This document shows positions 22,450-53,979 of a stretch of 64,000 nucleotides of DNA, piece by piece (position 1 is the stretch's first letter; every line of letters starts with the position of its first letter). The notes under the pieces were generated by a model. That model did no database searches. It was not told where the DNA came from and saw nothing but the letters and a program-made list of their open reading frames with translations. The position numbers were made by a program, and so were the translations under genes. The DNA is taken from positions 152,599,088-152,663,087 of the forward strand of contig CM077116.1 in assembly GCA_039619475.1 (NCBI GenBank), in the 5' to 3' direction. The stretch comes from Icerya purchasi. Lineage: Eukaryota > Arthropoda > Insecta > Hemiptera > Monophlebidae.

Positions 22450-23850
22450 ACTCATTACTGATAATGTTGCCAAGTATATAATTATTCACATACAACCCGT
22501 GCCTTTTTAATCGTGAAAACTCAAAAGTATTACTCATTTGCGATAGCCACGACAGTCATCGAGATTTATGTATGTCGTTCTACGACCAAAAGGATTTAGG
22601 AGCAACTAATCAAGACTATGAAAATTCAGTTTTTATCGTGTTATAATAGAAAAAAAAAAAAGTGGACAGTATAGCTGCCAGAAATCATACAAATTATAAA
22701 CACACAATTATGTATACCCGGTGGCTGCACGATAACTAATTTGTTTATTTATCAAAAAATTCCAATGAATATTGTATTAATTTGTGAAATAATACAAAAA
22801 ATAGAAAAAACAACTTCGCCTCTTTTTGCGTTACTGCGAAATTATTATTCCTCACGAAACCCTAACTATATATTGCAATATGATTTCTAGTACCAATGGA
22901 GTATGAGGAACTTAAAGGATAAAATTTGCTACCGCTTTTTTGAATATTTCCTCAAACAGCTAATTTCGACACTTTCAAGAAAACATTCTAGAATCGTTAC
23001 AATAAAAGATGAAGTTATTAAGAGGCTACTTTTAACTTAAACTTTTTATGAAAATGAGATTGGCTGACATTATTTTCCAGCAGATTTATTCTGTGCAAAT
23101 ATGGGAGATTTATTCCCTATTCGCAACTATTTTGAAAATTGAACTGCCATTTAAAATTCTTCTCATTATCACTGCAGCTTAATTTTAATAGTTTTGGTCT
23201 TTTGTTACCTTTTCTGATTAACTTTTTTCTTCCAACGGATTTGTCTACTTTTTTTTTTGGAAACTTTTCTTTTAATTTCTGTACATTTGGTCTAAATTAT
23301 ATATTTCCTGTTACATCATTTTTAAGCATCATCGTTTCTCGTTCTAGCCACTCGTTGTTTTTTGTATTTTTTTTTTATATTAGAAAATCTGATATTCTTA
23401 TTTCAATTTAACTCATATATGATGTTAAAAAATAAATTGCCTTCATTTGATTTTAAGAAAATATATCATTTACTTTTTATTTGTAGAATGATTTTTTTTT
23501 TTTTTTTTTTTTATAAAAACAAAAATTTATCAAAATAATAATCATAATTGAAAAATCAACAATTTTTCAACATTCTCGTCAAATTTATTTATTTTTTTTT
23601 ATTGGGTTCGCCGAAAAAAACATTGGCTCAAGAAAAGAGAAAAGGTTGAGAAGCGGGGTAGTGCTGGAATGACCGAGAATGATGGCAAGGAGAGAACATT
23701 TGATCGACGACAGGCGTAAATTTCATTACATCCGCTAGTTTCATTAGTAAGTGGGATGGATAGTCATTTTAATGCTACTTTTCTGAAGGCTGTATTTGGG
23801 CGGCAGTTTCAATATAATATGTGTGGACATTTCTTTGCAATCGTGATTCC
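22450..23850. other. No recognised feature
   Basis: AT-rich DNA with T homopolymers near 23250 and 23492-23511. No coding motif was recognised on either strand. Confidence 0.35.
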
Positions 23851-23859
23851 GAAAGATAC

Positions 23860-25514
23860 TATTAATATTTTCTCATTAGTGAGATCGTTCGTTATTTGAT
23901 CAAGCTAGCCCCACTCCAGGACTTGACGGTATATCCTATCACGCTCTTAAGAACCTTTCTGAACAATCCCTTAGTTTTCTTCTTAGTCTTTTAAATTCCT
24001 TTCTTTCTAGGGGTATAACTCCTTCCTCCTGGAATTCTTTTATCGTTATTCCCATTCCTAAAAAAAATTCTTTCCTACATCCTATTTCCCTGGCATTCTG
24101 CATTCGGAAACTATTTGAAGGTATGCTTAACAAGCGCCTTGTTTGGTGACTGGAGCATAATAATATATTTCCTTACAATATGTTAGATGTAATTTAAAAC
24201 TCTTGCCTTCGTCTTTGCCCTGGCGCGCTCAAGTCCTCTCCAATTCCTGCTATTTTTGCTGAATCTAATTCGTCAGCCCTGTCCATTCGCAGATCCTATT
24301 TAGGCTATCGTTTCCTTGTTAAACGTCTTCCACTCGAGTCCTCTACTCTTGTTCAGTCCTTCATCTCGACTGATAATAGCTGGCGCTTTACTCCTAGCAA
24401 AACCCCTATTCTGGCATTTATTTCACATCGTCTTAGTTCATTTTGGCCGTACACTATATCCTTCAATAATTTTCTCTATTTTTTCCTTTAACTCTCATTT
24501 TCTAAAAACCTCCCCCAAGCCGTAATTAAACAGGTATTCTACAACACTATCAATTCACTATTTCTCTCTCATGTTACCATTTACACGGATGGTTCGAGGA
24601 AGTCTGGTGCCGTTGATGCTTCCTTTATCCTTCCTGATTTTAACCTACCAAAATCTTTTCGTCTTCCTTATTTATTCTGTTCCATATCCATAAACGAATT
24701 ATTGGCCATCCTACGTTTTATTATTTAAATTTCTTCGAATCACTTTTCCTCCAATTTTTTAATTATCTCTGATTCGTTGAGCGCCCTTCAGGCCATATCC
24801 TCCCCCCTTGCTGATCATTCGAGTGACTTTGTTGACCTCCGTATACGTTCACTCATTCATTATCTTTCCTCTCTCCATTCAATTAATGATTTGCTATGGG
24901 TACCTAGCCACTCGGGCATATTTGGTAATGAAGTGGTTGATATTCTTTGGTATTCAGGCTGCTGCTTCTTCTCGCCCCTTTTTTTTCTTAAATAAATTCC
25001 ATCCGCTAACCTCCTATCGATATGTAAAAGCTTTCATATCAAGTATTGGTCGGACACCTATACGCTTCCTCCTTTTTTAATAATTATTCATTTCATCTGT
25101 CTGTTCAGCCTACTCTTCCTCCCTACTCGTGGTTTCTTTTGCATCCCTTTCTTCGACGTTCTGATGTTGTTTCCGTTGTTCGTATGCGTTTTGGCCATTC
25201 TTTGCTGCCTTCCTCCAGATTTCGCTTTTCCCTAATTTCCTCCCTCACTGTTCCCTCCGCCCTGATGATGCAGTTATTTGCGACGCCGATCATATGTTCT
25301 TCCAGTGTTCATCTCTTTCTGTGGGGCGTTCTGCTTTGTATTCCTTTTTGTTGAGGTATGGGCTTCCTGCTCCTTATTGTGCTTCCTATATCCCATCCTT
25401 TCCTTCTCTACTAGCTATTTCTGCTATTTGTTCCTTTTTAGCGAAGATTTCTGATCGGATTAAAATATAACCGACTTCTTTCTTTTACATCCCCCCCCCC
25501 CCCCCAAAAAAAAA
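23860..25514 (+). mobile_element. I-group LINE, family A, internally deleted
   Basis: Plus-strand remnants in order. First is an RT finger region (PTPGLDGISYHALKNL, SWNSFIVIPIPKK, RKLFEGMLNKRL; about 23905-24150). Next is a jump to the RT C-terminus (ESNSSALSIRRSYLGYRFLV, about 24265-24320). RNase H follows with VTIYTDGSRKSGAVDASF (24575-24630), ISDSLSALQAISSPL (24765-24810) and LLWVPSHSGIFGNEVVD (24890-24940). The cysteine motif CDADHMFFQCSSL (about 25280-25320) ends at a stop near 25466. A C run then an A run (about 25491-25514) form the tail. The catalytic palm (xADD box) between 24180 and 24200 is missing. Many frameshifts. Copies of the same family lie at 16440-16810 and 61240-62445. Confidence 0.8.
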
Positions 25515-25519
25515 CTATT

Positions 25520-27126
25520 TGATTTAAACAGACTCATCCTTTTGTTTCGAGTCAATATCGTTGACTAATGAACTGAAATAAAATATTTTTCACCTGTAAC
25601 AATAAAAAGCACACAGTTGAGGAAAATAAAAAATTATTATCGAAGTTTCAGTTTAAGCAAATGGTTTGATGAAATATTTGGCCGAAATGAAACCGAAACC
25701 TTGTTCAAACACTATATCAAACACAACACGCTGGAAAATTACAGTAAATAATCAATAAAAATTAGGGAAAACCAAAAGTGGAAGGAGGGTGAAGTTGAAT
25801 AGAAATAAATCAACACACAGATCTAATTACAAGCGAATTTTACCCAGTTCGCAGCAAAATCATCAAGCAAAAAAGGAAGTTTTAATAAAAAAAATTTTAT
25901 TGCAACAAATCAATATCAAAAAAAGGAATAAAGAAGAACAATTTTTCTTGAAAAATCAAAGTTACAATTTGAAATTAAAAGTTGAAAAGTACACTCCCAG
26001 CGTAGTTTTGAAAATATTTACACACATTTTACTATTAAAATGAAGAAGTTAAATTGACAGAGTACAGAAGAAATATACGTTCGACAGGTTATGAATTTAA
26101 CAGTTGTCTTTTTATTTCTGTATATCGATACTCTTTCAATAATAGTTGTTGCAAAGACACCAATTGCGAATTACAAAATAGGAATGGCAAACAGAAGAAA
26201 TTACAGATTGAGTTTTATTCTTTTGTGGTTGGTTTTTCATCGTCGTTTCTCCGGCTATATGTAATTTAACGTTATCTCTCGTAATAATAACATTACTTTT
26301 CGGTCAATTATTAATTTACCATTTTATATGAAAGGAGATCCATACGACGATAGTAGCAACGATATTCAAGCTTTATTAATCTCGATTTATTTCGTATCCT
26401 TATATTAAATTAAAAATAGTTACAAATATTCGTTACTTTTCTCATCACATCATAAGCGGATTATTGAAGATTTAGTTTTCCTTTTTTAAAGTTAATAAAA
26501 GCAATTTAAAGTAATAATACTTGATAACCACGGTTTAACGGCTTAACATAATTGAATAATTCGATTACTAGTTACATTTAACCAAAAATTTCTGTCCAGC
26601 TCTGTAACGAATAAAAGTTCCATTTCAATAATGACCATTCAAAACCACTTTGAAATATATTTTTGACTATTAGTTTTAAACACTTTATCGTTAAAGTAGA
26701 GTAGTAGAAAATTCTTCGCTAAATGAACAAAGGATTTTTTTACATTCGTTAAATTTATTAAAAATAATTCTTTGAGTAATTTCCGCGTATATTTATTCTT
26801 TTGAAATCAAACATGGCGCCTTTAGTTTGCAACATTAAGATATAAAACATTTACTCTGACTTTCGTAGGTTTCAAATACCAAAATTTTTTTACTTTGTTT
26901 ACTTTCAGTTAATTAATAAAAACTGTTAAAACATCAAATATACTTCCAGAGAACTTTTAAAAAATGACATGCTTTAAATTTCATCAAAAAATTAATTATA
27001 ACATAAAGTTTTTACATTATCTATCATATCGAAATTTAAAAAAAACGTAGGCAGTCTCGAAAACGTTACTAGTAACGTTCAATAAATACTTTTTTTTATC
27101 GATATTTAAAATGACTATATATACAT

Positions 27127-27184
<58 letters not shown>

Positions 27185-28015
27185 TTAAAAATAAAAATAT
27201 AAAAATAAAGTTTTGCAACATCAATATCAATATTTATCAAATTAAGAACAAATAAATAAATTTCTTTGTAACAGAATTTAATAAGGGTTGTTCTTTTTTT
27301 TTTTATATATATATTTTATTAATCTATTTTTGATTATAAATTAAACTTTTAGGAAATTTTTTGTCTTATTCATAAAAGAAAGCCGAAAATTTTAATGTTT
27401 TTGACATAATATGTGAAATTCACACACAGTAGAAAATTATGTCCATGACACACATTCGAATTAAAATAATATACATATGTTTATAGAATTAAGCACATAT
27501 ACGTGAAGTAAAAACATAATTAATGTAAAGTTATTTTTAGACATCAAATACATAATTAAATATATACGTACACATTAAACTATATTATTACATAAGTTTT
27601 GTTTATTCAAGAAACTCTAAACCGTCCTTTCTGATGCGATTTTATATACGAGAAATGAACTGCAGTTCACGTAACGTCTTAAACATATTTATTAAGAACA
27701 GAAATAAATTTATTATAGTTATGTAATGTTATAATAAAAGCAGAAAAAGAAGAAAAAAAATTAGTTATTTCATATCAAAAGCAGTTTTTTTTTTGTTTCG
27801 CAATTATTATTACTATTAACCAATAGGCACTTTTTTTTCTTCTATGTGATCATAAAATTAAAATATAAAAGTGTAGTTCTATTGAAAAAAACAACAAAAT
27901 CATTTTTTTGATTTTTTTTTTCTTTTTTCTTTTTTTTTTTTTTTGATATACGAACACATTAATAGTTACCTTAAACTATATTTATTGTTTTATTTAGTTT
28001 ATTAGCTTCACTTCA
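25520..28015. other. Intergenic, no gene recognised
   Basis: Very AT-rich spacer downstream of the MKK7 gene. It contains (CATA)n/(TA)n at about 27117-27175 and several poly-T runs. Two short open frames (25789-26043 and 26054-26269) show no domain and lysine/asparagine-rich composition expected from AT-rich noise. Confidence 0.4.
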
Positions 28016-28020
28016 ATCGA

Positions 28021-28026
28021 TTTATT
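28021..28026 (-). terminator. Candidate polyadenylation signal of MKK7
   Basis: AATAAA on the minus strand about 226 bases after the MKK7 stop codon. Further copies occur around 27975-27990. The 3' UTR would run from 28251 to roughly 28000. Confidence 0.35.
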
Positions 28027-28251
28027 TCAAAATATACGCTCATGTCTCTTAAATGTTATTTTTCCGAAGCAAAAAGGCATTTCGATTTGCATTTTGACGT
28101 CTTCTTAAATTAATAAAATTTTTTTAAAACACGATAAAAATTTTAAAAACCAATCACACACGCATGTAAATAATAATTTAAAAAAAAAAGGGAAAAAAAA
28201 ACGTAAAATTATACAGGCACAGGGAGACAGGTGAAAATGCTGGAGCAAATA

Positions 28252-46574
<18,323 letters not shown>

Positions 46575-46579
46575 ATTAA

Positions 46580-47400
46580 ACAAACAAAATTAATCGCTTC
46601 TATTATAAAAACAAAAAAACAACAACACATAAAACAATTACATTTTTGCAGAAAACCTTGCATCCATTGACTAGCTTAAAATACATATTTGTTTTTTTTC
46701 TACAAATTCTTCTTCATCATTAAAGTATAGTTCACACTAACAATGATTTATAATATTAATTCAACGACAATTATTATTTATTTTATCAGGAACGATTGAA
46801 ATTGAAACTATTTTGATTGAAAAATAAATATTTTAAAATGGTCTCTTAATTTTTATATTTTATTACTATACACTGTTTTTAAAATTATTACATTTGCCTC
46901 GTAGTTTTTGATTAAAAATTGTAATTTTAAGATTATTATTTATGTTGTATTTTAATTTTGTTAAATGTTTTTCTGCAGTTTAAGGTTAAAAGAAATAAAA
47001 TTTTCTATTTAGTAAACATCAAATAAATATTGTCCATTTGGGAAAAAAGAAATTAATAATATAATACTTAACAATTTTACAGTTAGCATAACCGTATAAA
47101 ACTTTCAAAGGAATTATTTAATTTAAATCATGAACTATGCTGTTTTAAAGTTTGCTCTTGCGGGTTCAATGTTTTTTTTTATTTTTTTCAAACTATTTAG
47201 ACAAGTATTACACAATGAAAGTAATAATAATACAATTTTTCATAACTATACTAATTATAACAGGTAAAGTTTAAAATAATTAAAATATTGAAAAGAAAAA
47301 AAAACGTAATGAACTATTTAAGGGAAACAATAATAGATGTAACGAAAATTTTAAAATATTATTTATTTACTACTGGTCCGGATTTAAAAAATCATTCTAA
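46580..47400. other. MKK7 upstream region
   Basis: AT-rich DNA upstream of the MKK7 start codon. A 5' UTR or a non-coding first exon and promoter should lie here or farther up, but no core promoter element is clear. Confidence 0.3.
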
Positions 47401-47411
47401 GGGATGACATT

Positions 47412-47599
47412 CAGGTTCTTATCTGTGGGGGGTTTTCTGCCCCCCCCCCATGTCAGCAAAATAATAACTACTTCGATTAAATGGGCCGAAATTCAGAATA
47501 ATGTATTTCATGATAACACACGCACACATATATATGTATATTTATAAAAATATTTTTGTGCCCCCCCCCCTCCGAAATTTTGGTCTAGTTACGGCCCTG
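47412..47599. mobile_element. hAT-like MITE, perfect 8 bp target duplication
   Basis: A 188 bp element. The ends are CAGGTTCTTATCTG (left) and CAGGGCCGTAACTAG (read inward from the right), flanked by identical 8 bp copies of atgacatt (47404-47411 and 47600-47607). G and C tracts lie just inside both ends. The perfect duplication suggests a fairly young insertion. No coding sequence. Confidence 0.8.
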
Positions 47600-47609
47600 A
47601 TGACATTTT

Positions 47610-48625
47610 TCTCATTACGCTGATTTTACTTTTCGAATTCATTTTTATTAAAACAAAGAACAAAAAACATTGAAAATTAAATGATTAATTATTTCGAGTT
47701 AATTTACTAATGACTGAAAAGAACTGAAGAAAATTTGAAAGTGAAAATATCTCCTTTGAAATTAATTTCTAAATCGTGATAGCATCAGACATCTAGATGC
47801 TGGTGGGAACAAACAAGAAATAGCGAGTATAAAGAAACACATTGTAATATAATTATTTTTCTATATATGTACTTATCTTGTTTGCTTTAATGAACATCGA
47901 TCTTACACATACAAGTTGAACTAAAAACAATAAATTGCACTATTAAAATTAAATATACTATTTCGCAATACAAACTGTAGACATTTATCTTTATTATTAT
48001 TATTGTAACTTGTATTCAAAAACTGATTTTCTAAAGTTTCATAATTGTTGATCTGAAAAGGTGTCTATCAGTTCAACAGTTTTAAAGTTTAGTTTTTATT
48101 TTAGTTGCAAAGTCTAGGCACTTTTAAACACTATCTGCTTTTTAACTAGGCGTATATTTTTCTTTCTGTTTTATTACCTTATAATTATTATTTACACTTC
48201 TTTTTCTATATCTTTTCTTTTTTACAATCATAATGACTTTTCCTCTCATCTCGTTTAATATTTAATTCTTTATAGTTATTAAATTTAGTTGAATTGTAAA
48301 CTATTTGTACACTGTTAATCTCACTGTGTAAGGAATTTCATTTGTATGCGTCTGCAGATGGAGATTAATATGGCGGTTACTGGCCCTTCGGGATTTAAAA
48401 CAAATTAAAAGTGTATATAAAGTTTTAATTAACGTAGGCATTAAGAATAATAATACTTTCTAATATATCAAATGAATTTAAGCGATGTCTATATCTAAAA
48501 TATTACAAAATGTAATATGGATGAAACTGTAAATAAAATAAACAATAGAACAAAGAATGCTCCAAACGGCATTTATTAATTACAGATTGTAATGCTGATT
48601 TGTTATAAACTGATTATTATTAATA
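47610..48625. other. No recognised feature
   Basis: AT-rich intergenic sequence between a MITE and a piggyBac element. No motif recognised. Confidence 0.35.
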
Positions 48626-48630
48626 ATTAA

Positions 48631-50218
48631 TCATCGATTAGTCGCGCGGATGACATATGTCATCCATTGTTCTTTTTTTAGTTATAACTGTTAATATATA
48701 GAAAATTGAACATTACCCGTTCAGGTATATTCTATGTAAGACTTATCAAACACATTGCAATAATCAGTTAAATCATCGTAGTGTGTATACTTTTAATAAA
48801 GTGTATTAAACATGCTTGGATGATGACTGCCATCCGCGCGAGCAACCAGCAAAGTATTTTTTTCCTGGCTGAATTTTTGCGCTAATTGATAACTTCCTTT
48901 TTATTTCGGTTATTTATTTCGTAATAAGAAAGACGTTTTGTGTTCTCTGTGTACAGTTATTTCGTGTTATTTATGCGTGAATAAAAATCGCTTTAGATTT
49001 TTACTGCGATGTATGAGATTTGATAATATCCATGACAGAGATTCCCGAAAACCAACAGATAAACTAGCTGCAATAAAAGAAATACACGAATTATTCGTGA
49101 ATAATTTTCACAAATACTTTACTCCGTCAGAGTATTTAACGGTAGGTGAACGGTTATTGAAATTTTATGGAAACTGTCCATTTCAACAATATATACCCAG
49201 CAAGCCAGCAAAATATCGACTGAGGGTGTTTGCTTTATTCGATGTAAAACCAGCTTACACGTTAAGTTTAAAACCATATGTTGGAAAGCAGCCCAGTGGA
49301 CGTTATTTTGTGGGCAATTCTTCTGAAGATATTGTAACTAGGCTGGTTCAGCCAGTGGAAGGAACAAATAGAAATATTACTGGCGATAACTGGCTCTCTA
49401 GTTTGTCATTAGTGAAAATCCTAAAAGATAATAAACTGACTTATGTTGGAACCGTATGTAAAAATTAAGGTGAAATTCCTGAAGAGTTTTTACCAAGCAA
49501 AAGTAGAACAGAAAACTCTTCGATATTCGGATTTCAAGAAGATTGTACGTTGGTATCCTACTGTTCAAAAAAAAAAAAAAAAAAAGGTGGTACTATTTTC
49601 AATGCACTTCGTTGGCACTATAGATGAAGCAACCGGTAGTGCTCAAAAACCTGAAATTGTTACATGTTACAACATACTATTAGTTTATGGGCAAGAATGT
49701 TCGATAGAAATTCAAGAACCCTCCGAATCACGCGAAAGATGCTACATTTGCGGTCATAAACAGAATAAAACTACACAAAAATGGTGCATAAAATGTAAAA
49801 ATTGGCTTTGTCCGGATCACTTAAAACACATTTTTTTGAATTGTTTAGAAAACTAGTTCATTTTAGAGTAAGTCTTTATAGTACCGTATTAGTTATATGA
49901 AAACACGAAATACATCCTTAATTATTAATTTAAAACTAAAATGTTGTAAAAAGACCTAATAAAATAAAATATAAAAAAGTTATTGAAATTACGTTAGAAT
50001 TATGATTATACTTTTTTCTACTGTTTCTTCTAAGGAATATTTTGATAATTTAAAATTTTACATAATAAACACTTTGAATACAGCATAAACTAATTATATT
50101 GTAGAAGAAATTTTTAAAGAGTAAAATTTTGAAGATACAAATCTGTTTTTAAAAGTGGATGACATATGTCATCCGCGCGACTCACAATTAAACTATTTTG
50201 TGCGCGACTAATGGAGGG
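48631..50218 (+). mobile_element. piggyBac-type transposon, internally deleted
   Basis: A 1588 bp element flanked by TTAA on both sides (48627-48630 and 50219-50222). The right end, read inward, begins CCCTCCATTAGTCGCGC; the left begins TCATCGATTAGTCGCGC. An 18 bp perfect palindrome, GGATGACATATGTCATCC, lies just inside each end (48648-48665 and 50157-50174). It encodes a damaged piggyBac transposase on the plus strand. TTAA duplication, CCC-type end and the coding remnant agree on the assignment. Confidence 0.88.
48938..49856 (+). pseudogene. piggyBac transposase pseudogene
   Basis: The first part (to 49468) has NRFRFLLRCMRFD, EYLTVGERLLKFYGNCPF and NITGDNWLSS, where the Asp of TGDNW matches the first catalytic Asp. 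Near 49465 the frame shifts, and the second part (to 49856) has KKKVVLFSMHF, DEATGSAQKPEIVTCYN and the C-terminal cysteine-rich finger CYICGHKQNKTTQKWCIKCK with LCPDH. The acidic residue expected after SMH is lost, and the GVDTLDQ block with the last catalytic Asp residues is deleted after TCYN. An A run at 49567-49585 encodes a lysine stretch. The protein cannot be active. The zinc-finger end is intact. Confidence 0.85.
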
Positions 50219-50229
50219 TTAACAAAATT

Positions 50230-51180
50230 CGTAAACAGTTATCAACACTTATACTCTTTTGTTCGAACTCGAATTTCATTGAATTTTTTCACTTTTCGAG
50301 TCACAAAGTTATCATTCTAAACCATCAGGCTGAGTCCTATATTATGTAAATAGAAATAAAAAAATATAATGAATTAGCTTAACTTCTCATATGTCCTATA
50401 CGGCAGTTTCTTTAAAACAATTTAGATAGCACATCACGTTGGAACTTATACAGCAGCAGCGTATAATTTCCTTTTTTCTCATTGCTCCATCAGGCCAAGA
50501 AAATGTACCATACAGAGAACACAAAAAATTAACTTGTTCACCGATATGGTTATGTAAAGAAAATGTAACATTTGAAAGTAGGGAACAATTAAATTTATAG
50601 AATCTGCACGACCATTCACAGAGGTTCATATTGAAAAAAAGTAAACTATTAATTAAAATATTTTCGCAAGGGTTTTTATGAAGTGAGTTTTGATCAAATG
50701 AAAGAGCAAAGAATTTTATGGTTAGTTGAAAAAGGAGAGCGAAGTTGCAGATTTCTAAAAACAGACCCTCTTTATAGAAGTCAACACAAACAGTTTTTGA
50801 AGAAGAAAAGACAAGACTATTATTATTAGCCGTCCGATAGTGTTTTGAAAGATATCTCGAGCGTTATATAGGATGCCTAAAGGCAAGGAAATATTAAAGG
50901 CATCCATGTACAATCAAGCTGTAATTGGTAGCCAGTCAATCAGTAATATCGTTGATATAAAAAAAGGAAGAATGTTACATTTAGAGCGGATTTTTGTGTT
51001 TGATAAAGTCTATCTGTGCTACGTTTGTGCATTTGTTGGTTATACTGATAAAACGCTGATGCATTTTCCAGCGTTTTTCCCCTAACCGTATAGACAATTA
51101 CGGGTGTTCAGCTATCCTAATTAGAAATGACATTCAGTTTTCAACTTATAACATATAACCTTCCTTTCCTCCTAACCTTC
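50230..51180. other. No recognised gene
   Basis: An open frame at 50873-51085 (70 codons, starting MPKGKEILKASMYNQAVIG) has mixed composition but no recognisable domain. It could be a transposon remnant. Nothing else is supported. Confidence 0.3.
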
Positions 51181-51191
51181 CCTCTCACAAT

Positions 51192-52151
51192 CAGGCCCGG
51201 ATTAAGTGTATGATAGGCCCGGGCCTATGAAAATATTAGGAGCCCCTTTCGGAAGTGAAAAAATTATCAGTTTTCTAAAATAATTAAGTTTTTTTAAATT
51301 TAATTTAATTATATTATTTTGAATTCACAAATTAACATATAATTATTAATGTAAACAAAACTAAACATCATATAGATAATGGGTAGAATTTTGGATGTCC
51401 AAATATATATATTTATATTGATTACAACATAAATCTTAGGCTACGCCCCATTAGAAAAAATGTTCCAAAAAAATGTCACAATTTTATGTAACGTTTGTTA
51501 TATTTTATAGGATTTTTGTTATTGTTATTTAAAAAATATCACAATTTTATGTAACGAAAAATGTAACGAAAAAATGTTTTAATTTTATATAATAAAAGTT
51601 AAATGTTAGGATAGGATTTTTGTGATTATGTTATTTTTTTTGTGTTGATGCCAGTAAGAATTACGTTGTAAATTTTGATCATATTATACAAAGTATAGAA
51701 GACAAAGAGACAGAAATGAAAGCAAGAGGGGTCAAGGGACACAGTTCCTTGTGAGGCCAAAATGGCCGAGTTATATATATACGTATATATATAATTTTAA
51801 ACAATGACTTTATTTCTTGTTTTTTTTTTCTCTGCAAATTCTTGTATAATGTCGTTAAAATCTACTGAACGGAGAAAATCTGTTTCAGTCATTAATCTTG
51901 ATAACGCTGATAATCTATCATCTAGCATGGTTGATCTATACATGTTTTTTATTCTTTTTAATATCGAAAAAGATCTTTCCGTCTTATAATTTGTAATCGG
52001 TATAGTTACAAATATTTTATATGCAATATAAATGTTTGGAAAAACATCTCTTATTGCACGTTTAACCATCCATGTTGGAGCCTCTTGGGGGCCCCTTTAC
52101 AAGGCGGGGCCCGGGGCTGCAGCCCCCCTAACCCCTCTAAATCCAGACCTG
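51192..52151 (-). mobile_element. hAT element, copy 2, with transposase end
   Basis: A 960 bp element with terminal inverted repeats CAGGCCCGGATT and CAGGTCTGGATT and an 8 bp target duplication (ctcacaat at 51184-51191, ttcacagt at 52152-52159; 6 of 8 match). Both ends match the element at 4708-5381, so this is the same family in the same orientation, but it keeps the transposase C-terminus on the minus strand. Confidence 0.85.
51797..52069 (-). pseudogene. hAT transposase C-terminal dimerisation domain
   Basis: A 90-codon open stretch matching the hAT C-terminal dimerisation region. It has VFPNIYIAYKIFVTIPITN, ERSFSILKRIKNMYRSTML and DDRLSALSRLMTE. The ZMYM1-like pattern TxxAERSFSxLKxIKxxxRSTM is well kept. 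The rest of the transposase is missing, so the element depends on others for movement. Confidence 0.85.
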
Positions 52152-52599
52152 TTCACAGTTGTTGACAAACTTTTTTTTTAGCATATAATGTAAAGTTATT
52201 TAATTTTAAGTATTAACAATATTTCCTTATTGATTATTAAATTTTGTTTTTATAATTTTTACTACACAATTAATATATTTTTATTAATTAAGAATGCTAT
52301 AAATAATAATATTTCTTCAAATATTACTTTCATTTTTCCATTTAAAGATGGGGTATTTGAATTATTGTAGTAATACATTTAAGAGTGAGATCTGAAATCT
52401 TATTAGCCCCTGACTCTAAATCCACTAATGCATATTTATATATCAATATCCGACTTCAGATGAGATTTTCACAAAATTCACATATAACGATTAAAATTAA
52501 TTTCCTTTTCTAAACTGTTTTCAATCTTTCATTAAATAAAAAATTATTGCACTAAAAACTAATTTTTTTTTTTTTTTTGGCATCAAAAATTTAATCTAT

Positions 52600-53650
52600 C
52601 GACAGTGTGATATAATTAATTAACTGACTAATGCTACACAGTAATAATGCACTGAACTGTAATAAATTGTATGTTGCAGCACCTCCGGTGGTCGGGAGAA
52701 AGTTGACACTACATGGTAGAGGGATCTGGAAGTTAATTATTGAGTTATATAAATTAATTCTTTGCGCTATATATAAATTACATTCAAAGATGAGATGATC
52801 AGCGCCCGCTACTTTGTCGAGTCAAGTGGATGTTGACAATAGGAAGAAGAGATTAAGTCCATGTTGTATAAAGAAACAGGGAGGCGATTTACACCCAGCC
52901 GGAGGTGACATAAGGTAACGATGAACGATCTGGTATTCAACGGAACAGTTGTAATGTAGTTAAACCAATTAACGTTAGGGATATTGGGTTGAACCTTTTT
53001 GTACTGTTGCGCACAAAATGGATTTGCCCATGTAGTCTTCCAATATTCTTTATGAACATATCCGATAAGCTCGAATAGGTCTCTGTTAGGAAAATATGAA
53101 ACTAAATAATCCTTCGTCCATGCTTCTTTGGCGGCCGTATCTGACACTTCGTTACCATAGATATCCGTATGCCCTGGAATCCAAACAAAATTAACCACTA
53201 CGCCGGATTCAGCAACGGACACTACTAGGCTTCTGATTTTATAAAGGCGTGGATGGGATTTTGTGTTGAACGATAAGAGTATTAAGGCTGATAAACAGCT
53301 CATGAAATTGGGCATGATAATGATATTTTTAGCGAAGTTATGTGAATTTAAAAAGGACAAAGCCTTAAAAATCGCCACATATTCAGCGCTAAACACGGAA
53401 GTGAAACGGGGACGAGGGAATATTTTGGTTTAAGATGTAGTATGAAAAAAGCTGCACCCGAAGCCTAGCAGCAATTAAAGATAATAGAGGCATTCTGAAG
53501 GCTTTAAATCTCCAATTGCTTTTAACGTCCAAATAAGATTTAAGTAAATTGAAGCTGGTTGGAGGACAGTATTTCATAAGAAACCTGTCTGCTAAGTACG
53601 ATGATCTAACAGAAAGAGGAGGAATATTGGTTTCAGCCTCCAAAGCAGCA
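52600..53650 (-). mobile_element. I-group LINE, family B: RT end, RNase H and C-terminus
   Basis: Minus-strand remnants. ETNIPPLSVRSSYLADRFLM (end of the RT region) is followed by SNWRFKAFRMPLLSLI. RNase H has FSAEYVAIFKALSFLNSH (Glu), a MPNFMSCLSAL segment where the usual Asp-Ser is lost, and FVWIPGHTDIYGNEVSDTAA (last Asp). A long open stretch continues to LCHLRLGVNRLP. It ends with a degraded cysteine motif near SSYCQHPLD, and a tail to about 52600. The open frame 53396-52809 (195 codons) suggests modest age. It is related to, but distinct from, family A. Confidence 0.75.
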
Positions 53651-53979
53651 TCTTCGATCGTACATTTACTACAAATATTTAGTAGCGGATTTACGTGATA
53701 AGGAAATTCAGTTCACATTCACAGATATATGTTAACATAAGAATTGCACGGCATCGTTAAAAAGTATATTTTTAAAAGTGAAATTATAACCATAATTTTT
53801 TTTTTTTTTAAATTATTTTAATTACAACATTTTAAATGATTCAAAATTTAGTTTTCACTATACATATAAACGGATACAAACCAAAGGTCATTAAGAAGTT
53901 ATTAGTAAGAATAGTATTCTAAATCATGAAATTATTGGTATTACAGGATGTACATTTCTACTGGAAGAATGGGCGTCCC

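Noticed and set aside
21999..22537. Minus-strand open frames across the mariner
   Set aside because: Shadows of the plus-strand transposase gene and of the inverted repeat.
27117..27175. Possible CRISPR-like or satellite array
   Set aside because: It is a CATA/TA microsatellite with no spacers.
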